DNA from: Planctomycetaceae bacterium
GTDB taxonomy: Bacteria; Planctomycetota; Planctomycetia; Pirellulales; Thermoguttaceae
Length of the DNA stretch: 50,267 nucleotides
Direction of reading: 5' to 3'
Assembly (NCBI GenBank): GCA_031269105.1
Contig: JAISZO010000203.1
Location: 1 to 50,267, forward strand
Shown: positions 1 through 12,500 of the stretch, piece by piece
Position numbering within the stretch: the stretch's first letter is position 1
Layout: every line of letters begins with the position of its first letter
The notes under the pieces: model-generated
Database searches by the model: none
Told to the model about the DNA's origin: nothing
The model's input: the letters and a program-made list of their open reading frames with translations, nothing else
Program-made: the position numbers and the translations under genes

Positions 1-6
1 TCGGGA

Positions 7-135
7 ATGAATCGACGCTGTATTGAAGACAAAAAACAATACGAAAAAGGAATTAAAATTAAAAGCGATGAATTAGAAAATGTTACCATCGAACAAGACG
101 CCTTTCACCCAGAATGGAATTATACCATAAAAAAT
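7..135 (+). pseudogene. C-terminal remnant of an ISAzo13-like transposase
   Basis: The translation ...YEKGIKIKSDELENVTIEQDAFHPEWNYTIKN resembles the ISAzo13-family transposase C-terminus (GIK..eEl..l.i..d.FHgEWNYTI). The rest of the ORF is not recognisable. Confidence 0.5.
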
Positions 136-680
136 ATAGGTAATGTTATTTGCGCACGGTTGCTAAGCGGAAGTTCCGCGAGAAACGCCGAAAATTCCGA
201 CGAATTTGCTGAACATTGCGGCGGGCAGATTATAAAGCGCCTTGAGAAGGAGAATTTTGAACAGGAACACGGCGTCGCACGAACGACGCCCGCCCTTCGG
301 ACTCGGCTTGGGAGCGCCGTTTTGATGAGCGGACGAAACACGTTTCCCAATCAATCGCTTCGTCAAGCCGCTTGAGAAACGGGTTGAATTTATAAATCCT
401 GGCGAGTTGACGCTCCGCCGCAAACGAATGGTGCGACATGATATACGCTTCTCCCGAAAAAATTTGATTCTAATCGAACCTATGCGCACGTTCTGGAAAT
501 GGCGGGTTGTGAGAGGCGCCCAAATGGCGCTCCGTGAACAAAAATACACGGCATATTTCTGATAAATGACGCTTCGGGAAGAAAAATTCTACGGAATTTT
601 TCTTGAATAGCGCTTCATGGTTCTTCGTTTCTTTGCGGTGAAAAAGCGAGGTTAGAAATATCTACGTTTTTGCAATAAAC

Positions 681-1640
681 TTACGGCGTTTGGATTCCGG
701 CGGGCGGCGGCAAAATTCCTTTGACCTTGAGCGGAATACCGAGAAATTTATCGCGAGACGTAATATACAAAATGGAAAAATTCGGTCCGCCGAAAACGCA
801 ATTGGAAGCGTAAAGAACGCCGTAGTTTTTGTCGAGCGCTCCGATAAACTTGCCGGTTTTATCGTAAATTTTCACGCCGCCGCCGCCGCAAGCGATATAC
901 AAATTACCGTTTGCGTCGAGCGTCATGCCGTCCGAGCCGGGCGCGTCGTTGATAAACGCCGTTTCCTTGGCAAGTTGTCCCGGCGCAGTCACGTCGTATT
1001 TATAAATTTTTGTCGATCCGTTATCGCCGACGTAAAGCGTTTTGCAATCGGCGGTCAACAGAATACCGTTCGGACGGACGCAAACCGTTGAAACGCGGGT
1101 TGTTTTGCCGTCTTTTGAAACGTAATAAACGTCTTCTTTCATGTTTGTCGGTTGTTTGCGATGACCATAATTCGGATCGGTGAAATAAAAGCCGTTTTCA
1201 AAATCAATCGCAAGATCGTTAGGTTCGTTGAAATGTTTGCCGTCGATTTCGGAGGCGAGAACTCGCTTTTCTTTGGTTCGCGTGTTGAACGCGACAATTC
1301 GGTACGCCGCGCCTTCGACGGAAACCAATTCGCCGTTTCGATTAAACGTCATTCCGTTTGCGTCGGTGGAATCGTTGACAAAAACTTCGACGTTTTGTCC
1401 GTAGGCGTAAAAGTGAATCGAATCTTTCGCGCCATCGGAGAAATAAACGTTTCCGACCGCGTCGGCGGCGGGACCTTCGCAAAAGCCGTAGCCGACGCCA
1501 AGCACGGTTGCGGACGTCGTCGGATCAATCAAATCGGAAAGCGAATACTCCGCCTTTTCCTGCGCCGATAACGTCGCCGCCAATAACAACGCGACCGGCA
1601 AAATTCCGCAAAACAAAACTCTTTTTAAGGGGTGCATGAT
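681..1640 (-). CDS. secreted SMP-30/gluconolactonase/LRE-family protein
   Basis: Signal peptide MHPLKRVLFCGILPVALLLAATLSAQ, then a six-bladed SMP-30-like fold pattern (GFCEGPAADAVGNVYFSD, NGMTFNRNGELV, NEPNDLAIDFENGFYFTDPNYG, GSDGMTLDANGNLYIACGGGGVKIYDKTG). The ORF could start at 1685; the start near 1640 has a better RBS (TGAGG). Confidence 0.92.
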   Translation of the reverse strand: MMHPLKRVLFCGILPVALLLAATLSAQEKAEYSLSDLIDPTTSATVLGVGYGFCEGPAADAVGNVYFSDGAKDSIHFYAYGQNVEVFVNDSTDANGMTFNRNGELVSVEGAAYRIVAFNTRTKEKRVLASEIDGKHFNEPNDLAIDFENGFYFTDPNYGHRKQPTNMKEDVYYVSKDGKTTRVSTVCVRPNGILLTADCKTLYVGDNGSTKIYKYDVTAPGQLAKETAFINDAPGSDGMTLDANGNLYIACGGGGVKIYDKTGKFIGALDKNYGVLYASNCVFGGPNFSILYITSRDKFLGIPLKVKGILPPPAGIQTP

Positions 1641-2156
1641 TAACCTCATTTTTAAGGGAAGTGTGAAAAACGAGCGACATTTCATTATGGAATCTCTATT
1701 TTTTTATGAAACCGCTTTCCATAAAAATAAACGGCTCGAAATATCATAGAAATTATTTTTACACTTTTTATGAAAAAATCAAGTCTCAAGAAAATCTCCA
1801 AAAATAAATTTTATTATTCCTCTCTGTTTCGTCAAAAGATGGGAGAAATACTTACCAGGAAGGATGCCGCGACTTCCGGCGCTTTCCGCGGAACTTCCGC
1901 TTACGTCCGCCGGATAACTCTTCCGGCGTACCGGATAACCTGTCGGGAAGCGCCGCGAAAGTTTGGCGACACGCGCGAGGAAAACGCGGAAATCAAAGCG
2001 GGAACATCCTTTTTTGGTTTGTCTTTCGCCGGAATCGCAAAAACTCTGGATGGATTTTTTCGACCAGGCCGGAGCGTCGGCATTCGTCCTGCAAGGACGA
2101 AATGATGCATAAACGGACAAGACCGCGCGAGAAGAAAAGAAACTCTGTAGGAGTTT

Positions 2157-2421
2157 CCCATGAAAATTCCCCTCCGGTGGACCGGTGGAGGAGTGGCGGG
2201 CGGCGTCAGCCGATCGACGGGGTGGTTTCAGAAAGTTAAAAGCTAAAAGTGAAAAACGAAAAGTGAACATCATCTCGCCCCATGCGGGGCTTGATTGTTT
2301 TCTCTCGCGGCGCTTTCCGGCGGTTGCACCGCCGGTTACGCATGATTCCGCCGCTGCGCAGCTACTCCAATGATTGTTTCAATCCTAGAGCGACGCATTC
2401 TGCTTGCAAAACTTTTCTTCT
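2157..2421. repeat. dispersed intergenic repeat island (copy A)
   Basis: Near reverse complement of 27281-27522. Contains gccccatgcggggc, ccggcggttgcaccgccgg and gccgctgcgcagc palindromes and atgattgtttcaatcctagagcgacgcattctgcttgcaaaactttt. Confidence 0.85.
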
Positions 2422-2578
2422 CTTTTAACTTTACCATTTTTCAAAATTTCTTCACTTTTTTAAATCTGTCGAATTTTGATTCTCGTCGTTTGTTGTATAA
2501 TTTGGATAGATCGCGTGCAAATTCTCAAGGCGGTAAAAAAATCAAAATTCACCAAAAACCCAACAAAGGAGGTTTCTG

Positions 2579-5500
2579 ATGCTTTTCAAAGAGAGCCAAA
2601 AACTCATGTTTATTCTGACGACGGCGATCTGCTGTCTGACTTTCATGGCAATAAAATCGTTTGCGCAAGAAGAGAACCCTCAAGAAGATACGGCGTCAAC
2701 TGCCGCGACTGCGGTTGAGGCGCCAGTTGCGGCGGAACAACCGGTTGACGCAACAGAAACGTCTGTCGCGGAACAACAAACAGTAACAGCCGAGTCGCAA
2801 AACGAAACGTCCCAAACGGAAAATTCAAAAGCGGAAACGCCGCAAGACGAACCCAAAGCGGAAGAGCCGAAAGAAGAATCCAAAACGGAAGAAAAAAAAA
2901 CGGAGGAAAAATCGCCGGAAACTCAAGCGTCGAAACCTGTTGCGGTCATTGAAAAAGAGCAAACGGTTTACGTTCCTTACGAAAAGCTCAAAAACGCGTT
3001 TGAATCAGAAGGACGCGGCGTATTTCTTCCTTACGCCGAATTTCGCAAGTTATGGGACGCCGCCAAAGAATTGGAGAAGCCGAAACCCGTCGCCGAGCCG
3101 CAGAAATCTCCGATTGCGGCGCTGATCACCGCGACGGAAAATCAGGCGAAGATCAACGGCGATCTTGTCGAAGTGACGGCGACGGTCAAATTTGACCTTC
3201 TTGAACCGGGTTGGCGGCAATTACCTCTTCAATTGCAGGGAGCGGCGATTATCGAAGCAAAAATCGGAAATGAACCGGCGAAAATCATCGGCAATCACGA
3301 ACAGGGATACCAACTCTTAGTCGAGCGGAAAAAGGACTCGCCCGTTCATTACGAACTCATCCTCAAATATGCAAAAACTTACGAGAAATCGCCGGGACGC
3401 AATTTCGTGTCGTTCCGCGTTCCGCAAGCTCCGTTGAGCCGATGGGAATTTCATGTACCGGACGCGGGCGTTAAAGTCGATTTTGTTCCAATGATCGCCG
3501 CGACGGAAATATCGGCGGAAAAAAGCGAAAACAAAACGAAGGAAACGATTTTTCAGGCATTTGCCGGTTCAGCGCCGAATGTTCAAATTGGCTGGACGCC
3601 GAAATCCGAAGGCGCGACGGGGCTTGCGGTATTGGCAAACGTTCAGTCGCAGCATCTCGTTGCGATTGAAGAAGGCGTGGTGCGAAACCGCGTGACGCTG
3701 AATTATGTTATCAGCCGCGCGCAATTGGATAAACTGACGGTGGAAGTACCGGACGATCAAAAAATTGTCGGCGTGGCGGACGACAATGTTCGGTCGTGGA
3801 AAATTTCGCAGGGAAATAAAACGCAAGTCATTCAGGTTGAACTGTTTGAACCGGCGAAAACTCGTCAGACATTGTTAATCGATATGGAAAAATTCGTGCC
3901 GGTCAGCGACGTCTTTTCTTTGAACGTCCCGCGTATTCATGTCGTCGGCGTTGGCGGACGTCAGGGAATTTTGGCGGTGGACGCTTCGCCGGGACTGGCG
4001 GTGGAACAGAAAAAATCGTCGGGGCTGATTCAAATTGATCCGGCGGAACTCCCGCAAATGCTGAAAATCCGCGACGGCGGATTCGCGTACCGGCTTTCCG
4101 CTCCGGCGTATGATCTCGAATTAAATATCGAGAAAGAACAGCCGCGAATTTTTGCGAAAACGCAAACAAACGTTACGCTTCTTCCTACCGGCAGTTATAA
4201 CGTTGTCATGCAAAACGTTTACCGCATTGAAAAAGCGGGCGTCTTTCAGTTGTTTTACGATATTCCCGACGAATATCAAGTTCAAAGCGTTTCCCGCGTC
4301 AATATTACCAATAATCCATTTGCCGCGACTCGCAGCGTGCAATCCCAACCGCAGGAAGATTCTCAGGCAAACGTTTCTTTCAATAATAACATTGCGATTG
4401 ACGGTTATCAACTTTCCGATCTTCCGACGCAAGAAGGCAAACCGAAAATGAAACGGCTTACCGTCAATCTCGCTCGAAAAGCAATTGGGATTTTCAGCGT
4501 GAATGTGACGTTGTCAAAGAGTGAAACGGTCAAAGAATTGTATGCGGAAACGGAAAAAAATGTCGATCTCAAAATTATCGCGCCGGTGATTACGGCGGAA
4601 GGAATCGAACATAAAGAAGGAATTTTTATTCTCTACGCCCCAAATAATCTGCGGGTTACTCCGACAGGATTTTCGGGAATGCAAAATGTTCCGTTTGATC
4701 AATTATCGGAGAAATGGATTACCGGACCGCTCTCCAACACGCCGGCTCTTTTGGCTTACGTCTTTGCAAACGAACAGCCGGAACTCTCGTTGCAGGCGAT
4801 GAAGCGAACGCCGCAGGTTACGATTAAACAACTTCTTTCGTCCAGAATCGACGACGGCGTTATCCGTTTCACGGATAAGATTTCTTATAACGTTCTTTAT
4901 AGCGGCGTAAAATCGTTGCGAATCGACGTGCCGAAAGAAATTGCCAAAGACCTCCGCAATCAAAGTAAAGAATTTCGCGATACGATTCTTTCGCCGCAGC
5001 CGGAGGACGTGGCGGAAGGTTACGAGGCGTGGAACTTTGCGAAAGATGTGAATTTAATCGGTAACGGTACAATTACGTTGACGTGGGAAAAACAAATTCC
5101 GCAACTGCTTGACGGCGGAAACGTCGATATTACGATTCCGCGTCTTATTCCGCAAGACGTCTTTCGTTCTTGGGGACAAATTCTGCTTTCCAAAGCGGAA
5201 ACCGTCGATATTTCCGCGTCGGATAAGAATGAAGGTTTGCGGCAAATCGACCCACAGCACGACGTTGACGCAAACGACCGTATTCAGGACGCGGCGTATG
5301 CGTTTGAATTTCACAACGACTGGAATTTGTCGCTGTTGGCAACCCGTTATCAGTTGCAGGAAGTCAAACGGGCAAGCGTTGAATACGGCGTTATCCGCAC
5401 GGTTTTGACGCGGGCAAATACGATTTCCGTGCAAGCGTTATATCGTATTCAAAGCGTGAAACAGCGTTTGCCGATTGTTTTACCGCCCGATTCGCAATTT

Positions 5501-6511
5501 GATACGGAACCGCGTATCAACGGCAAACCGGTAACGCTTGAAACCGACGCGGCAAAACAATATTTAATTCCGCTGACCGCAACCACGCCGGACAAACCGT
5601 TTCTGCTGGAACTTCGTTACACGCAAAAGAAAGAAAACGTCCGATCGGAACGCAATCGATGGAAAGAAAAAGAAACGATTTCGATTCCTGTTTTTCCCGA
5701 CGAACCGGCGGTGCAACATCTTTACGTTGCGGTTTATTTGCCGGAAGAATACGCGCTCGCGTCTTATCGCGGGAACGTTTCAAAGAATTTCGGTTCGTCG
5801 TACTTCTTTAACGACCGGAACGAAGCGCATGTTTTCAATACGCCGTCCGTTGAGACGCTCGTCAACGAGGCGCAAAAAGGGACGCCGCAAAATCATTCCT
5901 GGCAGGATTTTCCGGTCGGCGGAACGCCTTATCTTTTCTCGACCGTGCAGCCGGATAAACAAACGCCGGAACTTTTACAAATCGTTTTGCGCAAAACCGC
6001 CGCCGTCAATGCGTTTATCTTTTTGCTGGCGCTGACCGGCGGAATCGCGTTGACTTTTTATCCATGGCGGATACGCGGAATCGCAGTCTTTGGATTAGCG
6101 GCGTTGTATGCGCTGCTCGCTTTTGCCGCTCCGACGCCTATGACTCTCGTTGTCGCCATGTCCGGTTTGCGGTGGGCTATCGGTTTAACGATCCTTGTTT
6201 GGATCGCTTATCTTTTCATAACAAACAGGGAAAAAATAGAATTACCGAAAATCCAGGCAACTTCGCCAACATTTGGAATTCTTGCCGTTTACTGTTTGTT
6301 TGTGATGTTGATCATACCCAAACCGGTTGCCGGACGCTGGGCGCTGGCGCTTCCGCTCGCGGTATGGCTCGCGATATTGGTTGTGAAAAGTTTACGGGCG
6401 TATCGGACACAATCTAATCCAATCCCAAAGAAAGTCGAAGCCGTTGTGGAATCTTCTGAAAACGAGACAAAATCCCAAAATACGGAAACGGAAGGAGGCA
6501 ACCATGCGTAA
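2579..6511 (+). CDS. large exported/membrane protein, 1310 aa, acidic low-complexity N-terminus, C-terminal TM helices
   Basis: Long uninterrupted ORF with RBS aaaggagg. N-terminal hydrophobic segment, Glu/Thr-rich stretch, VYVPYEKLKNAF..GVFLPYAEFRKLW motif, several C-terminal TM segments. Confidence 0.9.
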   Translation: MLFKESQKLMFILTTAICCLTFMAIKSFAQEENPQEDTASTAATAVEAPVAAEQPVDATETSVAEQQTVTAESQNETSQTENSKAETPQDEPKAEEPKEESKTEEKKTEEKSPETQASKPVAVIEKEQTVYVPYEKLKNAFESEGRGVFLPYAEFRKLWDAAKELEKPKPVAEPQKSPIAALITATENQAKINGDLVEVTATVKFDLLEPGWRQLPLQLQGAAIIEAKIGNEPAKIIGNHEQGYQLLVERKKDSPVHYELILKYAKTYEKSPGRNFVSFRVPQAPLSRWEFHVPDAGVKVDFVPMIAATEISAEKSENKTKETIFQAFAGSAPNVQIGWTPKSEGATGLAVLANVQSQHLVAIEEGVVRNRVTLNYVISRAQLDKLTVEVPDDQKIVGVADDNVRSWKISQGNKTQVIQVELFEPAKTRQTLLIDMEKFVPVSDVFSLNVPRIHVVGVGGRQGILAVDASPGLAVEQKKSSGLIQIDPAELPQMLKIRDGGFAYRLSAPAYDLELNIEKEQPRIFAKTQTNVTLLPTGSYNVVMQNVYRIEKAGVFQLFYDIPDEYQVQSVSRVNITNNPFAATRSVQSQPQEDSQANVSFNNNIAIDGYQLSDLPTQEGKPKMKRLTVNLARKAIGIFSVNVTLSKSETVKELYAETEKNVDLKIIAPVITAEGIEHKEGIFILYAPNNLRVTPTGFSGMQNVPFDQLSEKWITGPLSNTPALLAYVFANEQPELSLQAMKRTPQVTIKQLLSSRIDDGVIRFTDKISYNVLYSGVKSLRIDVPKEIAKDLRNQSKEFRDTILSPQPEDVAEGYEAWNFAKDVNLIGNGTITLTWEKQIPQLLDGGNVDITIPRLIPQDVFRSWGQILLSKAETVDISASDKNEGLRQIDPQHDVDANDRIQDAAYAFEFHNDWNLSLLATRYQLQEVKRASVEYGVIRTVLTRANTISVQALYRIQSVKQRLPIVLPPDSQFDTEPRINGKPVTLETDAAKQYLIPLTATTPDKPFLLELRYTQKKENVRSERNRWKEKETISIPVFPDEPAVQHLYVAVYLPEEYALASYRGNVSKNFGSSYFFNDRNEAHVFNTPSVETLVNEAQKGTPQNHSWQDFPVGGTPYLFSTVQPDKQTPELLQIVLRKTAAVNAFIFLLALTGGIALTFYPWRIRGIAVFGLAALYALLAFAAPTPMTLVVAMSGLRWAIGLTILVWIAYLFITNREKIELPKIQATSPTFGILAVYCLFVMLIIPKPVAGRWALALPLAVWLAILVVKSLRAYRTQSNPIPKKVEAVVESSENETKSQNTETEGGNHA

Positions 6512-9500
6512 ATCAAATTTATTTCAGTTGAGTTTGAACTTTCGTTCCTTGCAAAGACGTAAAGCCGCAATGCGTTTTCGCTCAAAAGATGCGAACCGGT
6601 TTTTGCCGCGTTTGATTTTCGCAGGCGTTGCGATGGTTCTGTTTTTATACGGCGGCGGAATTGCCGCGGAAGAAAAAGAAGAAGCGAAAAAACTTCCCAA
6701 AATTTCCGTCCGCGAAATTTTCGTGCCTGATTCCGAAATGGCGACGTTACTCGAAAACTGCAAAGACCGCGTGTTGCTTTCGCGGGAAGAATTTGAAACG
6801 CTGTTGCTGGAATCGCTGAAACAACAATCGGAAACCTCGGACAAACCGGAAGCGGCGCCGTCGAATCCGCTGGTCGTTCTTTCAAACGATTTGGTCGTTA
6901 CGGTGGAAGGAGAGCAGGCGAGAATTAAGGCGAAATTGGAATGGGAATCGTTTTCTGATCAATGGCAAACCGCCTCTTTTCCGTTGGAAAATGTCGCCGT
7001 TCATTCGGCGTTGTTAAACGGCGAACCGGCAAAACTCGGTTTGAAACCGCATTCGGAAAATCATTCGCAAGCGGAATACGTTCTTTTTCTGCGGGGAAAG
7101 GGACGGCATAAACTGGAACTCGAAATGATTACGCCGCTTTATCTTGACGCGGTGCGTCAGGAGTTGCGTTTTCAGATTCTTCATGCGCCGAAAACATCCG
7201 AAACGCTTATTATACCGGGCGACGTGGAATTGAAAGAAGGGGCAATGATTGTCAGTCGCGTTGTCGAAGGAGAAGGAGCGTCGCGCGTGACGCGGTTTGA
7301 ATTACTGCCGAAAAGTCCGTTGCAAAATATTGTTTTGACGCTGAACAGCCATCGGACGCGCATGGTCCGGTCGATACTGGCGCGAAGCGTACAATTCGCC
7401 GAAGTGACCGAACATTACGAAAAATTACACGCGACCGTTTCATTGGACGTGTTGCATCAGCCGGTACAATCGGCGGAATTTATCGTGCCGTCCGGTTTTG
7501 AAATGACGGAGGTAACGTCGCCGCAATTGTTGCGTTGGAGCGTTACGGAACGCGATAAGAAAACGATTCTCGAAGTTCGTTTCCGCGAGCCGGTCAACGG
7601 TCTTGTGCCGATTCATCTGACGGCGGTTCATTTTTTTGAAACCGCGTCCGCCGCCGATGTTCTTTCCGAATGGGCGTTTCCGTCGTTTCAACCGTTGGAC
7701 GTAAACAACGATTCGGCGGTTTTCGGATTGTTGGTCGATACGCAATGGAACGTGCATCAATTGAACGCAAAGCGTTTGATTCCGATAGCGCCGCAAATTC
7801 TTAACGAGACAATTCCCGACAGCGTATTTGACGTAAGCGTTGATGCGCCCGCCGTGCGGACTGCTGCGGCTTGGTACGCGCCGAATACTGAAAATTGGAG
7901 TATCGTTTGCGAATTTCTCAAGCCGAAACCGGCGTTTGACGCCGCGTCGCATCAGGTATTAACGTTGAGCGACAAAGAAGAGACGCTGCGCGGACTAATA
8001 CAAATCGCGCCGCGTTACGAAAAAATATTTGAATTGACGCTTGAATCGCCGGAACATTGGACGATGGTTCGCGTCGCAAATCAACAGGACGTCGCGTTGC
8101 CGTTTGAACAAAAAGGAAAAACCGTGCGGATAAAAATTATCAACGGCATTCCCGCCGGAACGGTTTTTCCCGTGATTTTCGAGGCGAAAGGAAACACGCC
8201 GGGTTGGTTCGGAAGTTGGGACGAGCAGAAATTGGCGTTTCCGCGATTTTGTCTGATCGGCGCGGCAAGCGACAGCGGAACGATTGCGGTTGATGTGGAA
8301 ACCGATATGCGGGTAACGTCGGAAAACGACGTCCGGCTGGCGCCGCTTGACAGCAAAGAACGCACGGAATTTCTTGCGGGATTGCCGACCGATATGGCGT
8401 TTCGTTATTTGAGTCAACCGTATTCGACCGATCTGAAAATTTCTCGTGCGGAACCGCGTTTGACGGCGAGAACGTTTGCGTTTTTCCGGTTTGCGCCGTC
8501 GTTGTTGTCGGCAAGTTACGAACTGCATTACAATATTGAACAGGCGCGGACAAAATCGCTGTCGTTTTTACTTCCGCCCGATACGCCGGAAAACGTCGGA
8601 ATACAAGGATTGAACGGCTTGGTCATTAAGGAATATACGAGTTCGACGGTTACGAAAGACGGCAAAGAATATCGCAAGTGGAATCTGCAACTTGCCGATC
8701 CTGTTGCGGGCGCTCCGGTCATCGGCGTCAATTTTGAACAGGCGCGGCAGGAAAAAAACGATACGAAAAAGAAAAACGACAAAGAAAACGTCATGGAACT
8801 TCCGCTTCTTCTTGCCAACGACGCGGCATGGCAATCGGGATTGGTTTCCGTCGAGGGACACGAAGAATTGAACCTTTCCATAGAAAACAATCTGGAAAAG
8901 AATCAGGAGATTCGTCAGGCGGACGTGGGCGAACTTGCCGCGACGCAATACGTTCCCGGTCGGCGATTGATCGGCGTTTATGAAGGCGTAACTGCGCAAA
9001 ATCCGCTGAAAATACGGATTGAACGTAATCCTGATTTTCAATTACCCGCGTCGCTTGTGCAACTGGCTCGCGGAGAAATTGAAATAGCCGCTGACGGAAA
9101 ACGAATTGCCAAAGCGATTTACGATCTGAAAACGCGCGCGGTGTTTTTGAAAATCGGCTTTTATCGTAACGAAGAAATCTGGTCGGTTTCGCTCGACGGT
9201 CAAACGCTCAAACCGCAAAAAGACGCCAACGGAATTTTGGTGGACATTCCGGCAAAAGACGACGCGGCGGTTCGCGAACTCGAAATCATTTGGGCGCTTT
9301 CCGGCGATTCAAAACCGGCGAGGATGTTCGCGTCGTCGGAAATTCAACTTCCCGACCTTCTGACGTCGCAAAATTTTGAAGATGAGACGAGAGAAAATCC
9401 CAACTTAAAAGTACAAGCGGAACGGGGAACAATCTTTTGGCAAAAGATTCCTGTAACCCGCATGGCGTGGAACGTAACCGCGCCGCCCGGTTACGACGTG

Positions 9501-12500
9501 ATTCGCGTCGGCAATCAAACGCTTTCCAATGAAACGCCGCGACCGATTCTTTTGAGATATTTTTTCGGCATTGTCGGTTATGAATGGCTTGCCGCGTCGC
9601 GGGATATTCATCATTGGGGAATTGGTTGCAGCGCGCCGCCGCAATCCGCGAAAAATAAACATCCTTTACCTGAAACTGCTATGCCTGCTGATTCGTCAGT
9701 AGTATTCCTCACAGCGCCTGCGCCGGTTGGCGAAACGTCTGATTTGAAGTTTCTCAATGCTCCGTCGGAATCGGAAATAGCGAACGACTCTGGTTTTTTA
9801 GATAAAAAATTGGTATCGCCGAAAAAAACAGATTTAAGCATGTTAGACGGCGCTTTCGATTTAAATAATAAAAACGTCGGTAACAAAGATGCAAAAAGTT
9901 CTTTAAAATCGGAAGAATTTATGCCGTATCAAAAACAAACGCTGCAAACAGTGCGTCCGGTTCAAGTGACGTTTCAGAAAAATTTATCCGCGCCGCTTCA
10001 ACGGCATTTGCAATTTCAATGGATTGGCGGCGGCAATGCGTCCATGAACGTTTACATGGTCAACACGCGGTTGACGACATTCGGAATTTATCTGATTTGG
10101 GGAGCGGTTTTCGCCGTTGGACTTTGGTTACTGAAATCATCGGTTCGCGCGAAAACAATTTTTGTTTCCGCCGTGATAATCGCCGGAACGTTGTTCGTAC
10201 TTTTGCCCGGTTTGGAAACGTTTGCAAAACTATTTGACGAAACGGTGAAAGCGGCGTTAGGCGTTATGGCGCTTTATCTTGTTCGCGGCGGATGGCAAAA
10301 ACTAACGCAATCCCAAACGACGACGGAATCGGTAACAGCGCGGCATTCTGCGGAAAAAGCGGCGATGATTTTACTCCTTGCCGCAACCGTTTTGATTTTC
10401 GGAAACCGTCGGACATGGGCGGACGATTCCCAAGAAAAAATATTGACTTTGCCGGACGGCGTGATTGCCGTATTTTACGATGAAGAGACGCTGAAAAAAG
10501 CGGCGCAAAACGGAACGCAGTTTCCCGATCCGAATATTCTGACGCGAAACGATCAAAAACTTTTGGTGCCATACGCAAAATATCAGGAACTTTGGAAACT
10601 TGTTCATCTCGAAGAAAAAACGGTAAACGAAGAAAAACCGCCGGCGAATTACGCGATCACGTCCGGCGAATATTCCGCAACGCTTAACGCTGCGGACGAT
10701 CTTGTCGTTAACGGTAAAGCGGAAATCGAATTACTCGCCGATCAGGTTGTATTATTTCCAATGCCGATTCAACACGGTATTCTGACTTCTCTGAAAGCGG
10801 ACGGCAAAGACGCGGAAATTTCCGTTTCGTTGATTCAACCGCTTCAACAACCGCGAATGCAACAACAGCAAGCGATGCAGCCGCAAATGGCGCAGCAATA
10901 CTCGCCGATGCAAGCGCCGCCGCAACAAAACGGCATGTTTGTCGTGCAAATTCGCGGCAAAGGAAAACATATGCTGGAATGGACGACGCGATTCAAAGTC
11001 GGACGACAAGGCGGCTGGCGTTCCGCAACGGGAATATTGCCAAAATTTCCGGCGGGAAAAATACGGATTACGTTGCCGGAAGAGCGAATGGAATTTCGCT
11101 GTACGGAAGTTTCCGGTCAGTCGAAATGGATAGCCGGTCGCGCCGGCGAAGTGATTGACACGTCGCTCAATACCGGAGGAAAATTTCATTGGTCGTGGCG
11201 GTCGAAAGTGACCGAAGCGGAAATTGACCGAAGTTTGACGGCAAATTCCGAGTTGCAATTCAATATTCAGGAAGATTCGCTGATCCTGAATTGGGATTTG
11301 TCGCTGGCGTTTCGACGCGGAAAACAAGAATCGTTCCGGCTTCGGATTCCGAATGATTATTTGGTTGCGGAGGTAACGGGCGAAAACGTGCGCGGCTGGG
11401 AAAACGTCGAAACGGATTTCAAAAAAGATTCCGCAAAAGAGTCGCAAATTGACGTGGAACTTCTTCATCCGACGGAGGGGAATGATCGTTATCGCCTCGT
11501 GTTGATGAAAAAAGTCGATTTTTCTGAAAACAAACCGCATCAGATCGTAGCGCCGAATATCGGCGTTGTCGCCGCCGCCATGCATCACGGACGCATCACG
11601 ATTCAGCATAGTCCGCGATTTGACGTTAAAATCGGCGAAACGTCCAACGCGAGCATGACCGATATGCTGGACCAAAGCCGCGCTCCGACGGTTTCCGATA
11701 GCGAGTCGTCCTCAAAAGTTATGCAATCGCCGCTTGGTCTGACGGCGTTCCGCGCCTACAGTTTTATGACGGAAAATTATCTTTTATCGATGACGGCGGG
11801 GAATAAACGTAGGGGCGTTCATTACAGCAATAACAATATTGTCAAACTGACTCCTCACGAAATCAAACTGGAAAGCAATTTTCAATTCCATTATCCGGTC
11901 AATCATGACGTCTTCAAAGAAGTTCTGTTGACGTCGAAAGGTCTGAAATTAGACGCCGTGCGATCCGATTCGTCGATAGAATGGTCAACGAAACCGCTTG
12001 AATCGGGAGAAACAGAGTTGACCGTTTTATGGACGGCGATTCCTGATAATCGTCGCATTGTTTTCAACGTTTTGGGAACCGTATTGCGCAATCAGAAAAA
12101 CACGGCGGATTTGCCTGTCGCGTTACGCAAAGAAAGTTCTCCAGATCATTATACTACAAACGCGTCGTTTGCCGTTTTGACCGATCCGGCATTTGACGTT
12201 CAGTTGAGCGACGTCGTGGACTTGAGCGCGATTGAAACCAACGCGAACTGGAATTGGATTACTCCTGAACAGCGTCCGCTTTGCCGAAAACAACTCGTAA
12301 AACAAGGGAAAAAACCATCCGCCAAATTGACGCTCGTTCCGCGAGAACCGAAAATCATTAGCGAAAGTATCACGAACGTGCGAATGAATAACCGAAGCGT
12401 CGAAGAGAGCATTCTTCTGGATTACAACATTCAAAACGCCGGAATTCATTCCGTACAGTTTGAATTGCCGAAAAACATGGCGGATGTGCGGATTGACGCG

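Noticed and set aside
690-1571. Antisense ORFs 690-1091 and 1152-1571 over the SMP-30 gene, and many similar 60-200-aa ORFs opposite long CDSs
   Set aside because: Arg/Phe/Asn-rich shadow ORFs produced by codon usage of the true genes on the other strand; no domain signature or RBS support.
1779-2273. 164-aa ORF near the first repeat island
   Set aside because: Overlaps dispersed repeat DNA and lacks protein-like signatures; probably non-coding.
10752-11675. 307-aa antisense ORF inside the giant gene
   Set aside because: Composition typical of a shadow frame (R, H, F, N rich) fully inside a strongly coding ORF on the opposite strand.
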